Shown here: positions 33,732-45,316 of the stretch, in pieces
Layout: every line of letters starts with the position of its first letter
Numbering within the stretch: the stretch's first letter is position 1
NCBI GenBank assembly: GCA_023412915.1
Contig: JAEZRE010000011.1
Span: forward strand, 29,145 to 93,144
From: Bacillota bacterium
GTDB lineage: Bacteria > Bacillota > Clostridia > Acetivibrionales > DTU013
Length of the DNA stretch: 64,000 bases
Direction: 5' to 3'
The notes under the pieces: model-generated
Database searches by the model: none
Seen by the model: the letters and a program-made list of their open reading frames with translations, nothing else
Told to the model about the DNA's origin: nothing
Made by a program: the position numbers and the translations under genes

Positions 33732-34916
33732 TCAATTCATATGCTTTTTAATCAAGCCGGCCAGTATCTTAATGCCCTCCGTGATCTTTTCCTCCGGCAT
33801 GTTCGAGAAATTCAGCCTCATCGTATTTCTGCCGCCGCCGTTCGGGAAAAAGGAATCTCCGGGCACAAAGGCCACATTGCTGTCAAGGCTCTCTTCCAGA
33901 AGCTCCCTCGTATTGATATCGCCCTTGAGTTCGACCCAGGTGAACAGGCCGCCTTCGGGATGAGTAAACCGGGTGCCTTCCGGGAATTCGGATAGTATAG
34001 CCTCGTGCATGGCGTCGCGCCTGTCTTTGTATACCTGCCTTATCCTGTCGATATCCTTGTCGAGATCGAACATTTCCATGTATGCGGAAATATTCCGCTG
34101 GGTGATATTGGCTGAATGAAGGTCGGCGCCCTGTTTTACAAGCACATATTTCTCGAGGATCCTTTCGTCCGCCGCCACCCAGCCTATCCTCATCCCGGGA
34201 CAGAAAACCTTTGAAAAAGTCCCCAGATATATAACGAAACCTTCAGTATCGAGAGCTTTGAGGGAGGGCATCATCTTGCCGTCAAAACGAAGCTCACTGT
34301 ACGGAGCATCCTCCAATACAGGTATATTGCGCCCCTTGAGCAGCTCCATGAACCTTTCCCTGCGTTCGGCCGACCAGGTCCTTCCGCTTGGATTCTGGAA
34401 ATCAGGCACCGTGTATATCAGCTTGATGTTCTTTTCCGTATCGAGGATACGGAGAAGTCGGTCCGGCAGCATGCCGTCGTCATCCGTAGGCACCTCCAGC
34501 ATCCTGGGGCCGTATGCGTTGAAGGCGTTTATCGCGCCGAGGTACGTCGGGCTTTCACAAAGGATCGTGTCTCCTTCGTTTATGAATATTTTGCCCGTAA
34601 AGTCCAGACCCTGCTGTGAGCCGCTGGTCACAAGTATGTTATTTTCCGAAAGACCTGTTCCGAACCTGCGGTTCATTCTTTCAGCTATCTTGCTGCGCAG
34701 CGGCGTAAAGCCCTCCGTAGCAGCATACTGCAGAGCGTCCGCGCCGGATGCTTCGAGCACCCTGGCCGTCACCTCCTTGAGCCTTTCGACGGGAAAAAGC
34801 TCCGGGGCCGGCAAGCCACCCGCAAAGGAAATCATTCCAGGCCTGTCAGTCAATTTGAGTAATTCTCTTATATCCGAAGCTTTCACATTATTCATTCGTC
34901 TGGCCAATTCAAACAT
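33732..34916 (-). CDS. PLP-dependent aminotransferase, class I, 2-aminoadipate-type
   Basis: A 394-residue fold-type I aminotransferase of the LysN/MocR-related group. It begins MFELARRMNNVKASDIREL, with FAGGLPAPELFP, SGSQQGLD, the PDFQNPSG segment, the PLP lysine in GTFSKVFCPGMRIGWV and a C-terminal MRLNFSN. Members transfer amino groups from branched-chain or 2-aminoadipate-type amino acids. GAGGTG precedes the ATG. It lies 24 bp downstream of a MocR regulator that shares the same fold, so the pair is likely co-regulated. Substrate not determined. Confidence 0.9.
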   Translation of the reverse strand: MFELARRMNNVKASDIRELLKLTDRPGMISFAGGLPAPELFPVERLKEVTARVLEASGADALQYAATEGFTPLRSKIAERMNRRFGTGLSENNILVTSGSQQGLDFTGKIFINEGDTILCESPTYLGAINAFNAYGPRMLEVPTDDDGMLPDRLLRILDTEKNIKLIYTVPDFQNPSGRTWSAERRERFMELLKGRNIPVLEDAPYSELRFDGKMMPSLKALDTEGFVIYLGTFSKVFCPGMRIGWVAADERILEKYVLVKQGADLHSANITQRNISAYMEMFDLDKDIDRIRQVYKDRRDAMHEAILSEFPEGTRFTHPEGGLFTWVELKGDINTRELLEESLDSNVAFVPGDSFFPNGGGRNTMRLNFSNMPEEKITEGIKILAGLIKKHMN

Positions 34917-34940
34917 AACAACACCTCACTTCATATTTAA

Positions 34941-36470
34941 CTAAATAATAGGTCCAAGCTCATTGATTACGCTCCTGCCGTATTTCTTCCGTTCACCGTT
35001 GATATCCAGGTACGCGGCGGCAAGCCTTTTCACGCCTTCCTTTATCTGCGCGGGAGAGGGGTATGTGAAATTCAGTCTTATGTAATTGCCCGAGGGACTG
35101 CCGGGGAAGAAAACATTTCCAGGAACGAATGAAACGCCTTTTTCCATTGAATTTGCAAGCAGTCTGCCCTGCGGCATTCTCTCGGGCAGTCTGCACCACA
35201 GGTAAAGACCGCCATCAGGCCTGTTCCAGCTCATCCCTTCCAGGTTGGCGCCGTCCAATTCCGAAATCATAAGGTCCCTGCGGCTTCTGTTTTCACGGTT
35301 CGCCTTTTCCACATGCACCTTCAACAGCCCTTCGCGCAGGAATCGATCTATTATGAGCTGCGGAAGACTGCTCGTATGCAGATCTGTCACCTGCTTGAGC
35401 ATGATCAGGCGGTACAGCACCTGCGGCGGGGCAGTTATCCAGCCTACTCTGAAACCAGGAAAGAGCAGTTTTGAAAAAGAGCTGAGATATAATACATTCC
35501 CGTAACCATCCAATGCCTTCAGCGCAGGCAGGGACTTACCTTCATAGCGCAGCATTCCGTAGGGATCGTCCTCCAGGATAACCAATTGGTTCCTCAGAGC
35601 CGCCGACAACAGCTGTTTTCGTCTTTCCAGACTCATAACGGCGCCTGACGGATTTTGAAAATCCGGTATGGTATATATCAGTTTCGGCTTGAATCTTTTG
35701 ACGAGCATATCCAGCAGATCGGTACGCATTCCATCCTTATCGGTCGGGATCCCGACGACCCGCGCTCCAGCGGCTTTAAATATCTGGACCGCGCTGAAAA
35801 AGGTCGGCTCTTCTGCCAGCACAACGTCGCCGGGCTCGATAAACGCTCTTGTCACGAGGTCGAGACCCTGCTGGGAACCCGTCAGTATCATCGTGTCGGC
35901 CGCATTTGCCTGTATACCTCGGCCCTGCATAAGCTCGCAGACGCTTTCCCTCAAGGACAGACAGCCTTCGGTAGGCATATGCTGGACCGCAAGGACACCG
36001 TGGCTCTTCAGCACCTCCGACTGTATCCGTTCAAGCGCATCGAGCGAATCCTGCACCGGCACAGTCACCCCGGCCGCAAACAAAATCGTATCTCTCCGCG
36101 CTGCCTCGAGAAGATCGCGCACCGTAGTATCCTGTATACGCATGGAGCTTTCGCTGAAAAGCTGCTCCCAGGGCATCGGCGGCATAGTGCCGGATCTGTC
36201 GGCGATATCCGGGGACGAATTTTCCGGGATCGCGCTTTGTGACACCGTAGTTCCCTGTCCGATATGCGAATCGACCAGGCCGCCGGCTTTTAGCTCCCTG
36301 TATGCATTAAGCACCGTAGTCCTGTTGACCTGGAGCTCATCAGCCAGCTTCCGCTCAGGAGGGAGCTGGCTGCCGGCCGGCAGCGAGCCTGACAGGATGA
36401 GTTCCCTGATTTTCAGACTAATTTGCAGATACATCGGCGTTTTGCTCTCTCTGTCGACACTTATTTCCAT
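34941..36470 (-). CDS. MocR-type GntR/aminotransferase transcriptional regulator
   Basis: A 509-residue regulator. Residues 1-75 form a GntR winged helix (LPPERKLADELQVNRTTVLN, YRELKAGGLVDS). Residues 130-490 form an aminotransferase-like effector domain (TGSQQGLDLVTRAF, PDFQNPSGAV, PLP lysine in SSFSKLLFPGFRVGW). MocR proteins bind PLP or an amino acid-PLP aldimine and control nearby genes from direct repeats. Two TACCATCCAAT repeats, 63 bp apart, lie upstream. The aminotransferase gene downstream is the likely target together with the regulator itself. Confidence 0.93.
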   Translation of the reverse strand: MEISVDRESKTPMYLQISLKIRELILSGSLPAGSQLPPERKLADELQVNRTTVLNAYRELKAGGLVDSHIGQGTTVSQSAIPENSSPDIADRSGTMPPMPWEQLFSESSMRIQDTTVRDLLEAARRDTILFAAGVTVPVQDSLDALERIQSEVLKSHGVLAVQHMPTEGCLSLRESVCELMQGRGIQANAADTMILTGSQQGLDLVTRAFIEPGDVVLAEEPTFFSAVQIFKAAGARVVGIPTDKDGMRTDLLDMLVKRFKPKLIYTIPDFQNPSGAVMSLERRKQLLSAALRNQLVILEDDPYGMLRYEGKSLPALKALDGYGNVLYLSSFSKLLFPGFRVGWITAPPQVLYRLIMLKQVTDLHTSSLPQLIIDRFLREGLLKVHVEKANRENRSRRDLMISELDGANLEGMSWNRPDGGLYLWCRLPERMPQGRLLANSMEKGVSFVPGNVFFPGSPSGNYIRLNFTYPSPAQIKEGVKRLAAAYLDINGERKKYGRSVINELGPII

Positions 36471-36498
36471 ACCTATCTGCCTCTTTTCAGTAAAATGG

Positions 36499-36572
36499 TA
36501 CCATCCAATTATGATTATATAGCATGATTTTTAGGAATAAACAACCAATTTAATAATATTGATACCATCCAA
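36499..36572 (-). promoter_or_regulatory. Promoter of the MocR-aminotransferase pair with two direct repeats
   Basis: TACCATCCAAT occurs at 36499-36509 and again at 36562-36572, same orientation, 63 bp (about six helical turns) apart. Between them on the minus strand is TATAAT (36514-36519), with a weak -35 around 36538-36544. The proximal repeat lies near the expected transcription start. This arrangement fits MocR autoregulation. Confidence 0.6.
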
Positions 36573-36667
36573 TATGAAAATTCATATCCCGCTCTTCCTC
36601 CTGGCTCAATCGGCCATGGAGTATTGTATATTTGGGGTTGCCTGGCGTCATAGTTTTCATGCATATA

Positions 36668-36696
36668 TTGAGTTTGATGTAAAAATATAGTATATT
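36668..36696 (+). promoter_or_regulatory. Promoter of the AraC-type regulator gene
   Basis: TTGAGT (36668-36673), 17-bp spacer, TATATT (36691-36696). It lies about 150 bp upstream of the regulator ATG. The rest of the 383-bp intergenic region holds only the MocR repeats and AT-rich sequence. Confidence 0.5.
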
Positions 36697-36853
36697 TTTT
36701 GCGTGAGATTCCACCTCGCTGGCAAGGTAAAAAATAAGTCTGTTAGCTATAAATGTAATGATGAGGCTTAAGTGATTCGTTTATTTGGGCTATAAATGAA
36801 CAATATTACCGCGATAAATCGATCGAGGGTCGAAAAGATGAGGTACATAAAAA

Positions 36854-37750
36854 ATGAAACCATACGAGTTGTTAACGCAGGTTTTGGATAAAATTGAGGA
36901 TAAAATTACCGAAGAGTTTGATATAGATGAACTTGCCGCTTCTTTTTCATTATCTTCCGTACATCTGCAAAGGCTTTTCAAATTTGCTTTCGGATTACCG
37001 CTTGCAAGGTACATTCGTTCTCGCAGATTGTCATCGAGCCTTGAAAGCTTACTCAATACCGAGTTTAATATATTGGATATAGCCAACGAATATGGGTTTG
37101 AGTATGAGCAGACATATATCAGGGCATTCAAACGAGAATTTGGACTTACACCCGGAGAACTCCGTAAAACAGGACAAATTGTTGAAGTTACGCCTCCGCT
37201 CCAACTTTTTGATTCAAACAGGTTGGACGACGGCGTTTTCTTTGGGCCACAAATTGTTATGGTTCCACAATTTTGTCTCATTGGCAGACGTCATCAAATA
37301 CCAAATTGCGAGTCTGTTGAACTGCCTCCGAAAGTGGCAAAGGATTTTTGGCACAATGAAAGAGGCTTGATCAAAAACGCCGTTAATCTCAACATATACT
37401 TTGGCTTGACAAGGATTCCCTCAGGAGAGGTTGATTACTCGTATTATCTTCCTTCGGTACAGGTCAAAGAACTGAAAAATATCCCACATGGCCTTGATGG
37501 CGACAAATTTCCCGCTTCTTTGTGTGCACGGTTTCATTATATCGGTCCGCACCATTATTATGATATAAACGCGGACATCGCACGGGGTATGTATGATGCG
37601 ATTGTAGCGTTTGTTAACGATAAATATGCTAAATATGATTCCTTTCACAACAAGTTATATTTTGAGAAGATAGATACAGCATCGTATGACGGAGTTTACT
37701 GCCAAATGGAGTGGTTCACGCCCGTGTTTGAAAAAAAGAACAAATTATGA
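36854..37750 (+). CDS. AraC-type regulator with GyrI-like effector-binding domain
   Basis: A 298-residue one-component regulator. Residues 8-105 contain the AraC double helix-turn-helix (ELAASFSLSSVHLQRLFKF, ILDIANEYGFEYEQTYIRAF, LTPGELRK). Residues 130-290 resemble the GyrI/SOUL-like effector domain that binds hydrophobic or cationic compounds. The layout is like that of Rob/MarA-related efflux regulators. It is on the plus strand in a gap between the uvr genes and is followed by a methyltransferase gene after about 117 bp. The ligand is unknown. Confidence 0.85.
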   Translation: MKPYELLTQVLDKIEDKITEEFDIDELAASFSLSSVHLQRLFKFAFGLPLARYIRSRRLSSSLESLLNTEFNILDIANEYGFEYEQTYIRAFKREFGLTPGELRKTGQIVEVTPPLQLFDSNRLDDGVFFGPQIVMVPQFCLIGRRHQIPNCESVELPPKVAKDFWHNERGLIKNAVNLNIYFGLTRIPSGEVDYSYYLPSVQVKELKNIPHGLDGDKFPASLCARFHYIGPHHYYDINADIARGMYDAIVAFVNDKYAKYDSFHNKLYFEKIDTASYDGVYCQMEWFTPVFEKKNKL

Positions 37751-37867
37751 TGAAAAATGTTCATTTTTATGCGACCGGCATGATATGCTCATAAATGCAG
37801 CACGACATTGCATGGATAACGCCTATATCAGATAAGAAATGGCCAGCCCACAGGAGGAACATTCAAA

Positions 37868-38620
37868 ATGACTTTTTCAGGAAACGAAATGCGGGACGCT
37901 ATGAAAAATGAACGGTATCCACTCTCCTCTAAATACGACCCTGACTGGATACTTCAAAATGCTATGGGTTCTCATTGCCTTTGGCTTCAAGAGTCGCTCA
38001 CACAGGAAATGAACTTGAAATCCGGTATGCGTGTCCTTGATTTAGGTTGCGGCAAAGCAATCAGCTCTATATTTCTCGCAAAGGAGTTTGGCGTAAAAGT
38101 CTGGGCTACCGACTTGTGGAACAGCGCGACAGATAACTTGAAGCGCATCAGTGAAACAGACATGGAGGATATGGTTTTCCCCATCCGCGCCGACGCCCAA
38201 GAGCTACCGTTTGCAGACGGTTACTTTGACGTTCTGATGAGCGTTAACTCATTATTTTTCTATGTAACGGACGGGGAATTTTTGAGAGAAAAAATTCTCA
38301 GGCATGTCAAGCCCGGCGGCGAAATAGGCGTCATTGTACCGGGATTTTATCGGGAATACACCGATGGCATTCCCGAAGTTTTGAAACCGCATTGGTCGGA
38401 TCAGCTTGATAAATGGCACACTCTGGATTGGTGGGCAGATTGCTTTACTGCATCTGAAATGGTCGATATCCTTGTTGCCGACACTCTGCCGGATAACGAG
38501 GGTAATACAATTTTTAAAAAGTTCGCGAAGATTGTCAATGCTCACGAAGAACCCTTCAATGTCATTGCGGGAGATAATATAACGTTTATACGCATTATAG
38601 CCAGGCGCAAGAAGGAGTAG
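37868..38620 (+). CDS. SAM-dependent methyltransferase
   Basis: A 250-residue class I methyltransferase. Motif I is VLDLGCGKAISSIFLA, the acidic motif II is WATDLW, and post-motif ADAQELPFADGYFDVLMSV is typical of ubiquinone/biotin-type small-molecule methyltransferases. AGGAGG lies about 11 nt upstream of the ATG. It probably forms a unit with the AraC-type regulator before it, as in many clostridial detoxification or resistance pairs. Substrate unknown. It converges with uvrB, ending 12 bp away, and no terminator is visible there. Confidence 0.85.
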   Translation: MTFSGNEMRDAMKNERYPLSSKYDPDWILQNAMGSHCLWLQESLTQEMNLKSGMRVLDLGCGKAISSIFLAKEFGVKVWATDLWNSATDNLKRISETDMEDMVFPIRADAQELPFADGYFDVLMSVNSLFFYVTDGEFLREKILRHVKPGGEIGVIVPGFYREYTDGIPEVLKPHWSDQLDKWHTLDWWADCFTASEMVDILVADTLPDNEGNTIFKKFAKIVNAHEEPFNVIAGDNITFIRIIARRKKE

Positions 38621-38632
38621 TGTGTCCTAAAA

Positions 38633-40615
<1,983 letters not shown>

Positions 40616-40744
40616 ATTGCTTTAGTGCCCCCATGATTCAAACTTCGTTTCATATTATAACATATCAGCTCAAGAAATCAAACAAATGTTCGTACTTTTA
40701 TCAGCCTTGCATCCAAATATCATATACATAAAAACAATTTATTA

Positions 40745-40773
40745 TTGACAGGACCTTTTGTGTGATGTGATAA
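40745..40773 (+). promoter_or_regulatory. Promoter of the aspartate kinase gene
   Basis: A perfect TTGACA (40745-40750), 17-bp spacer, TGATAA (40768-40773). The short leader (about 30 nt) leaves no room for a lysine riboswitch or T-box. Confidence 0.65.
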
Positions 40774-40807
40774 TAATATGATATAAAGAAATCTGGAGGA
40801 TTCAGGT

Positions 40808-42175
40808 ATGAAAGTTGCAAAATTTGGCGGGACATCACTAGCATCTGCCGATCAGATAAAGAAAGTTTGCAGTATAATAACTTCGGATCCGGAGCGCAGA
40901 TTGATCATAGTGTCTGCTCCAGGCAAGCGTTTCAAGGAAGATATAAAAGTTACGGACATGTTGATCGCCTGTGCGAAAGCCGGTTTGGAAAAGGGCGATG
41001 CGGAAAACGAATTGCAAGCCATAACAGAAAGATTTGCAAATATTGCTTCAGAACTTGGAGTAAACGGAGACATCGTAGAAACTGTCTCGACTGATCTCAG
41101 AATGCGCGTGGAAGGCGACAAAAGCGACAAAGGAAGGTACTTGGACTGTCTTAAGGCCGCCGGCGAGGACAATTGCGCCAAGCTCGTCGCGGAGTACCTC
41201 AAAAGCGCCGGTTTCGATGCGCGTTATGTAAATCCCAGGGATGCCGGTCTGCTGCTCAGCGATGAGTTCGGAAACGCGCAGGTTCTGCCCCAGTCGTACG
41301 AAAATTTGAAATCTCTTTCAGATTACGCCGGTATAACCATATTCCCCGGATTTTTCGGCTACTCTCTTTCCGGAGAGGTTGTAACGCTTCCACGCGGAGG
41401 TTCGGACATAACCGGATCGATCGTTGCAGCGGCTGTGAATGCCGATCTCTACGAAAATTTTACCGACGTCGACTGCGTTTACTCCGTTAATCCTAACCTG
41501 ATAAAATCCCCCGTCCCGATACACGAAGTCACGTACAGGGAGATGCGGGAGCTTTCATATGCAGGCTTCGGAGTATTTCACGAGGAAGCGCTCGTTCCGG
41601 TATTTTATAAAGGCGTGCCCGTCCGTATCAAAAACACCAACAATCCTTCAGCCCCCGGCACAACAATAGTAAAAGAGCGCCGTACCAACGGTTTCCCGGT
41701 AGTCGGGATAGCCAGCGACACGGGCTTCTGCTTCATTTATATCAGCAAATACCTGATGAACCGCGAAGTCGGTTTCGGCCGGAAGATCCTCCAGATGCTC
41801 GAGGAAGAACAGATCTCCTTCGAACACATCCCTTCCGGTATAGATAATATGTCTATAATCCTGAAACAGGACATGATGGACGAATACAAGGAAAAGAGAA
41901 TTACCGAACGCATAAAGAATGAACTGGCGGTCGACGATATTTCCGTGATAAAGAACATAGCGCTGGTCATGATCGTCGGGGAAGGCATGCGAAATACGCT
42001 GGGAATTACCTCGAGAGCCTCTACTGCGCTTGCAAACGCAGGCATCAACCTTGAAATGATCAACCAGGGGCCTTCGGAAGTAAGCATGATGTTCGGGGTC
42101 AGGGCTGAAGAGTCTAACAAAGCTGTCTGCGCACTTTATGACGAATTTTTCATCAAGCAGATAAAAGACGCTTAA
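40808..42175 (+). CDS. Aspartate kinase
   Basis: A 455-residue aspartokinase that phosphorylates L-aspartate, the first step to lysine, threonine and methionine. The kinase motif KFGGTSLASA is at the N-terminus; RGGSDITGS is the nucleotide/aspartate region. The C-terminal 150 residues are two ACT domains (GIASDTGFCFIYISK and ALVMIVGEGMRNTLGITSRA) for feedback control. A single uninterrupted frame of this length resembles the monofunctional class III enzymes (YclM-like). GGAGG lies 9 nt before the ATG. It is monocistronic, followed by a palindromic repeat. Confidence 0.95.
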   Translation: MKVAKFGGTSLASADQIKKVCSIITSDPERRLIIVSAPGKRFKEDIKVTDMLIACAKAGLEKGDAENELQAITERFANIASELGVNGDIVETVSTDLRMRVEGDKSDKGRYLDCLKAAGEDNCAKLVAEYLKSAGFDARYVNPRDAGLLLSDEFGNAQVLPQSYENLKSLSDYAGITIFPGFFGYSLSGEVVTLPRGGSDITGSIVAAAVNADLYENFTDVDCVYSVNPNLIKSPVPIHEVTYREMRELSYAGFGVFHEEALVPVFYKGVPVRIKNTNNPSAPGTTIVKERRTNGFPVVGIASDTGFCFIYISKYLMNREVGFGRKILQMLEEEQISFEHIPSGIDNMSIILKQDMMDEYKEKRITERIKNELAVDDISVIKNIALVMIVGEGMRNTLGITSRASTALANAGINLEMINQGPSEVSMMFGVRAEESNKAVCALYDEFFIKQIKDA

Positions 42176-42187
42176 AAAATAGGGATC

Positions 42188-42260
42188 GAAACGCAGGGAC
42201 GGTTCTTTTGTTTCGTTTTAGCAGGCAGAAAACGAAACAAAAGAACCGTCCCTCTGTTTC
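42188..42260. repeat. GGGACGG-family palindromic repeat
   Basis: Arms GAAACGCAGGGACGGTTCTT(TTGTTTCGTTTT) and its complement ending in CCGTCCCTCTGTTTC surround AGCAGGCAG. It lies between the convergent aspartate kinase and TVP38-family genes and may terminate both. Confidence 0.9.
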
Positions 42261-42268
42261 ACTGGGTT

Positions 42269-43015
42269 TCAATCCCTGCTTTTGGACAGCTGCTTTATTT
42301 TATTGATTATCCTGTCCTTGAGGAGCAGTCCTGCCAGGAACAGTACCAGTGCGGCAGCGGAAAGTATGATAACCATTAAATAATTGCCTTTTTCAGTACT
42401 GCTGCCTATCACAGAGGATGCAAAAAGCGCAGGCAGCCGGGCTATTGTGATGATTATGAAGAAACGCAACGGTTTTACCGGTGTGATGCCCGCAATATAG
42501 GTAAGGATGTCCTTCGGGATGCCGGGTATCAGGAACAGCAGGAACATAGCCGCTTCCGACTTATCGCCATTTATCATGAAATTGAATTTTTTCAAATGCT
42601 CGGGCGAAACCAGCATTTTCACCAGAGGATAGCCAAGCAGCCTTGCTATGAAGAAAACGAGAACGGATCCGATCAGGATACCTGTTATCGAATATAAAGT
42701 CCCGAACCAGGTCCCGTAAATATACCCTCCGGCGATCTGGGTCACCTCTCCTGGAATTGCCGCTACCAATACCTGCAGCATCTGTATGCCTATGAACAGC
42801 AGGACGCCCTTCCAGCCGTACGATTCAAGCTTGTCGCTCAGGCTGCCCGGGTCTTTCGCCAATTCCGTCAGCTGCGGTCCGAATTTTATCGTGAAATATG
42901 CCATAGCTCCAAGGAACAGAGCAATCAGAACGATGTAAAGCGCTACCCTGTCTTTGCTTTTTACGTTTTTTTCGCCAACATTGCTTGCGCCATCCTTACC
43001 TGCTTCATAGTTCAA
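42269..43015 (-). CDS. TVP38/TMEM64 (DedA-like VTT) family membrane protein
   Basis: A 248-residue protein with about six hydrophobic segments and the VTT/SNARE-associated domain: GEVTQIAGGYIYGTWFG, FFIARLLGYPL and PGIPKDILTYIAG near the middle. The family is linked to lipid scrambling, undecaprenyl-phosphate recycling or ion homeostasis. A TTG start with GAGG 8 nt upstream fits the frame. It is likely monocistronic. No specific function can be given. Confidence 0.88.
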   Translation of the reverse strand: MNYEAGKDGASNVGEKNVKSKDRVALYIVLIALFLGAMAYFTIKFGPQLTELAKDPGSLSDKLESYGWKGVLLFIGIQMLQVLVAAIPGEVTQIAGGYIYGTWFGTLYSITGILIGSVLVFFIARLLGYPLVKMLVSPEHLKKFNFMINGDKSEAAMFLLFLIPGIPKDILTYIAGITPVKPLRFFIIITIARLPALFASSVIGSSTEKGNYLMVIILSAAALVLFLAGLLLKDRIINKIKQLSKSRD

Positions 43016-43111
43016 TCCGGTTACCTCGTTTCAAATATATTCGCACGTAATGTGCAGACTAGCTTTATATTATTATTTACGAAGCAGTCCGGATTTTGTC
43101 TAAAAACATCC

Positions 43112-45301
43112 TCATTCCTCAAATTTCATAGTCACCTGCTTGTTCTCGGTGTCTTCATCCCTGAAATAGCAGCCTACGGCGGGAATCGTTTTAGTGCGGT
43201 AATAATCGGGATCCTTGATGCCCGATTCCTCAATAGTCTTGACAGCGCAAAGCCGGCTTCCCTTTTTCTCCTTCAGTACCTGCACTCCCTGCGAATCGCG
43301 CGTGGATTTGGGGTTTATGCCGGAGGTATCGAATATCAGGACCTTGTTTATGCTGCTGTAAGCAACGAGCTCCGTATCCGCCGCCAAATAACGCATGTCG
43401 ACCAGAGGCGACAGGTCGGAATATGCATTTGCAAGCTTTTTCCTGTTCGTTTTCGTTGCATAGCTTTCCATTTCGATTTTGGCAAATTTGCCGCTTTCGA
43501 ACGAGAACAGCAGCCAGCCGGCATAATTGTCGGTTGCCGCCATATAGATTATTTTTTCGCCGTTTTCGAGCTGCAGCAGGTTTGTAAGATACTCTCCGAG
43601 AGAGCTTGCCTTGCAGTCCGGAATATCATATACCCTGAGCTTGTAAACCGTATGGCGGTCCGAGAACAATAGCAGCTCCGACTTATTGTGCGTCTCTATT
43701 TCCTGGACTATTCTATCGTCGTCCTTGAGCTTGTGCTCGGGATTCGCGCGCAATGAAACAAGCGCTATCTTCTTGAGGTAATTATGTTCAGTAAGGAACA
43801 GCTTCAGGTTGTAATCCTCGATAAGGTGTTCTTCTGTTATTTGCTCAACGTGGGTTTCAGGTATGATCTCCGTCATCCTCGGTTGGCCGTACTTCTTCGC
43901 CACCTCGCCGAGCTGCCTCGCGATAACCTTCCTGATTTTCCTTTCGTCGCCGAGAAGCTCCTTCAGTTCGGCTATTTCCTTCTGCAGCGTATCGACTTCC
44001 CCGACCTTGTCCAGAATGTATTCGCGGTTCAGGTTTCTCAGCTTGATCTCTGCAATGAACTCCGCCTGCGGCTGGTCTATCCCGAAGCCTTCCATCAGGT
44101 TGGGCACCACCTGGGCGTCGTGCTCGGTATTGCGTATGATCGCGATAGCTTTATCGATATCGAGCAGTATCTTTCGAAGTCCAAGCAGCAGATGGAGCTT
44201 GTCCTCCTTTTTACCGATGTCGAAAGCCGTCTGCCTTTTGATACAGTTTACCCTGAAGATAAGCCATTCGCGCAGGATTTCCCTGATGCCCATTACTCTG
44301 GGGCTTCCGTTGACCAATATGTTGAAATTGCAATTGAACGTATCCTGCAGGGTGGTCAGTTTATACAATTTGTTCATGATCTCGTCGGGATCCGCGCTCT
44401 TGCGTATGTCGAGCGTGATCTTCAAGCCTTCGAGGTCGGTCTCGTCGCGGACATCCGTTATGTCCTTGATTCTGCCGCTCTTCACGAGCTCTATGACCGC
44501 GTCGATTATCGATTCGGAAGCAGTAGTGTAGGGTATCTCATATATCTCTATACAACTGTTCTGCTTGTCGTATTTATATTTTGCCCTGACCTTGAAGCTG
44601 CCCCTTCCCGTTTCATAAATGCCCCTTAATTCGTTTTCGTTAAGAATAAGGCTGCCGCCTGTGGAAAAATCGGGCGCTTTTATGTACTGCAGCAGGTCGG
44701 CATTCTCATCGCCGATATAGGCTATGGCCGCGTCACAGACTTCCTTCAGGTTGAAGCTGCAAAGATTTGAGGCCATGCCTACCGCAATACCCTGGTTCGC
44801 GTTTACAAGAACGCTCGGGAAAGCCGATGGGAACAGCGTCGGTTCCTTCATAGTGCCGTCGTAATTGTCGACAAAGTCCACTGTGTTTTTGTCAAGATCG
44901 CGGAACAGCTCTTCACATATCTTTTCGAGCTTTACCTCGGTATACCTGGAGGCTGCGTACGCCATGTCCCTGGAATATTGACGGCCGAAGTTTCCCTTGG
45001 AGTCTATATACGGGTGAATCAGAGCGCCGTTTCCCCTCGTCAGCCTGACCAGTGTTTCATATATCGCCGCATCGCCGTGGGGGTTCAGCTTCATCGTCTG
45101 ACCGACAACATTGGCCGATTTCGTCCTGGACCCGGTCAGCAGCCCCATTTTGTACATCGTATAGAGCAGCTTCCTGTGGGACGGCTTGAAACCGTCGATT
45201 TCAGGGATCGCACGCGAAACTATTACGCTCATCGCATAGGGCATATAATTCTGTTCAAGTGTATCAGGTATTTTTTGCAATACTAAATTTTTATCAGACA
45301 T
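43112..45301 (-). CDS. Type II topoisomerase A subunit, divergent ParC/GyrA-like
   Basis: A 729-residue DNA-cleaving subunit. The N-terminus is MPYAMSVIVSRAIPEIDGFK with the quinolone-region-like GDAAIYETLVRLTR and active-site tyrosine in AASRYTEVKL. The C-terminal part has degenerate propeller repeats and I see no GyrA box (QRRGGKG-like), so decatenation or relaxation rather than supercoiling is likely. The preferred start is 45301 with AAAGGTG upstream. The frame also extends 13 codons to an ATG at 45340 that overlaps the B-subunit stop; that stretch is a relic of the GGGACGG repeat. It forms a pair with the B subunit upstream. It appears to be an extra topoisomerase besides the housekeeping gyrase, which is not in the window. 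Confidence 0.88.
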   Translation of the reverse strand: MSDKNLVLQKIPDTLEQNYMPYAMSVIVSRAIPEIDGFKPSHRKLLYTMYKMGLLTGSRTKSANVVGQTMKLNPHGDAAIYETLVRLTRGNGALIHPYIDSKGNFGRQYSRDMAYAASRYTEVKLEKICEELFRDLDKNTVDFVDNYDGTMKEPTLFPSAFPSVLVNANQGIAVGMASNLCSFNLKEVCDAAIAYIGDENADLLQYIKAPDFSTGGSLILNENELRGIYETGRGSFKVRAKYKYDKQNSCIEIYEIPYTTASESIIDAVIELVKSGRIKDITDVRDETDLEGLKITLDIRKSADPDEIMNKLYKLTTLQDTFNCNFNILVNGSPRVMGIREILREWLIFRVNCIKRQTAFDIGKKEDKLHLLLGLRKILLDIDKAIAIIRNTEHDAQVVPNLMEGFGIDQPQAEFIAEIKLRNLNREYILDKVGEVDTLQKEIAELKELLGDERKIRKVIARQLGEVAKKYGQPRMTEIIPETHVEQITEEHLIEDYNLKLFLTEHNYLKKIALVSLRANPEHKLKDDDRIVQEIETHNKSELLLFSDRHTVYKLRVYDIPDCKASSLGEYLTNLLQLENGEKIIYMAATDNYAGWLLFSFESGKFAKIEMESYATKTNRKKLANAYSDLSPLVDMRYLAADTELVAYSSINKVLIFDTSGINPKSTRDSQGVQVLKEKKGSRLCAVKTIEESGIKDPDYYRTKTIPAVGCYFRDEDTENKQVTMKFEE

Positions 45302-45316
45302 ATCTGCACCTTTCTT

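Noticed and set aside
37610..37630. A TTGTTAA half site resembling Rex
   Set aside because: It lies inside the AraC-type regulator coding sequence and lacks the second half.
40616..40807. Lysine riboswitch or T-box upstream of aspartate kinase
   Set aside because: The promoter sits about 35-60 bp before the start codon, leaving too short a leader, and no terminator or antiterminator stems are visible.
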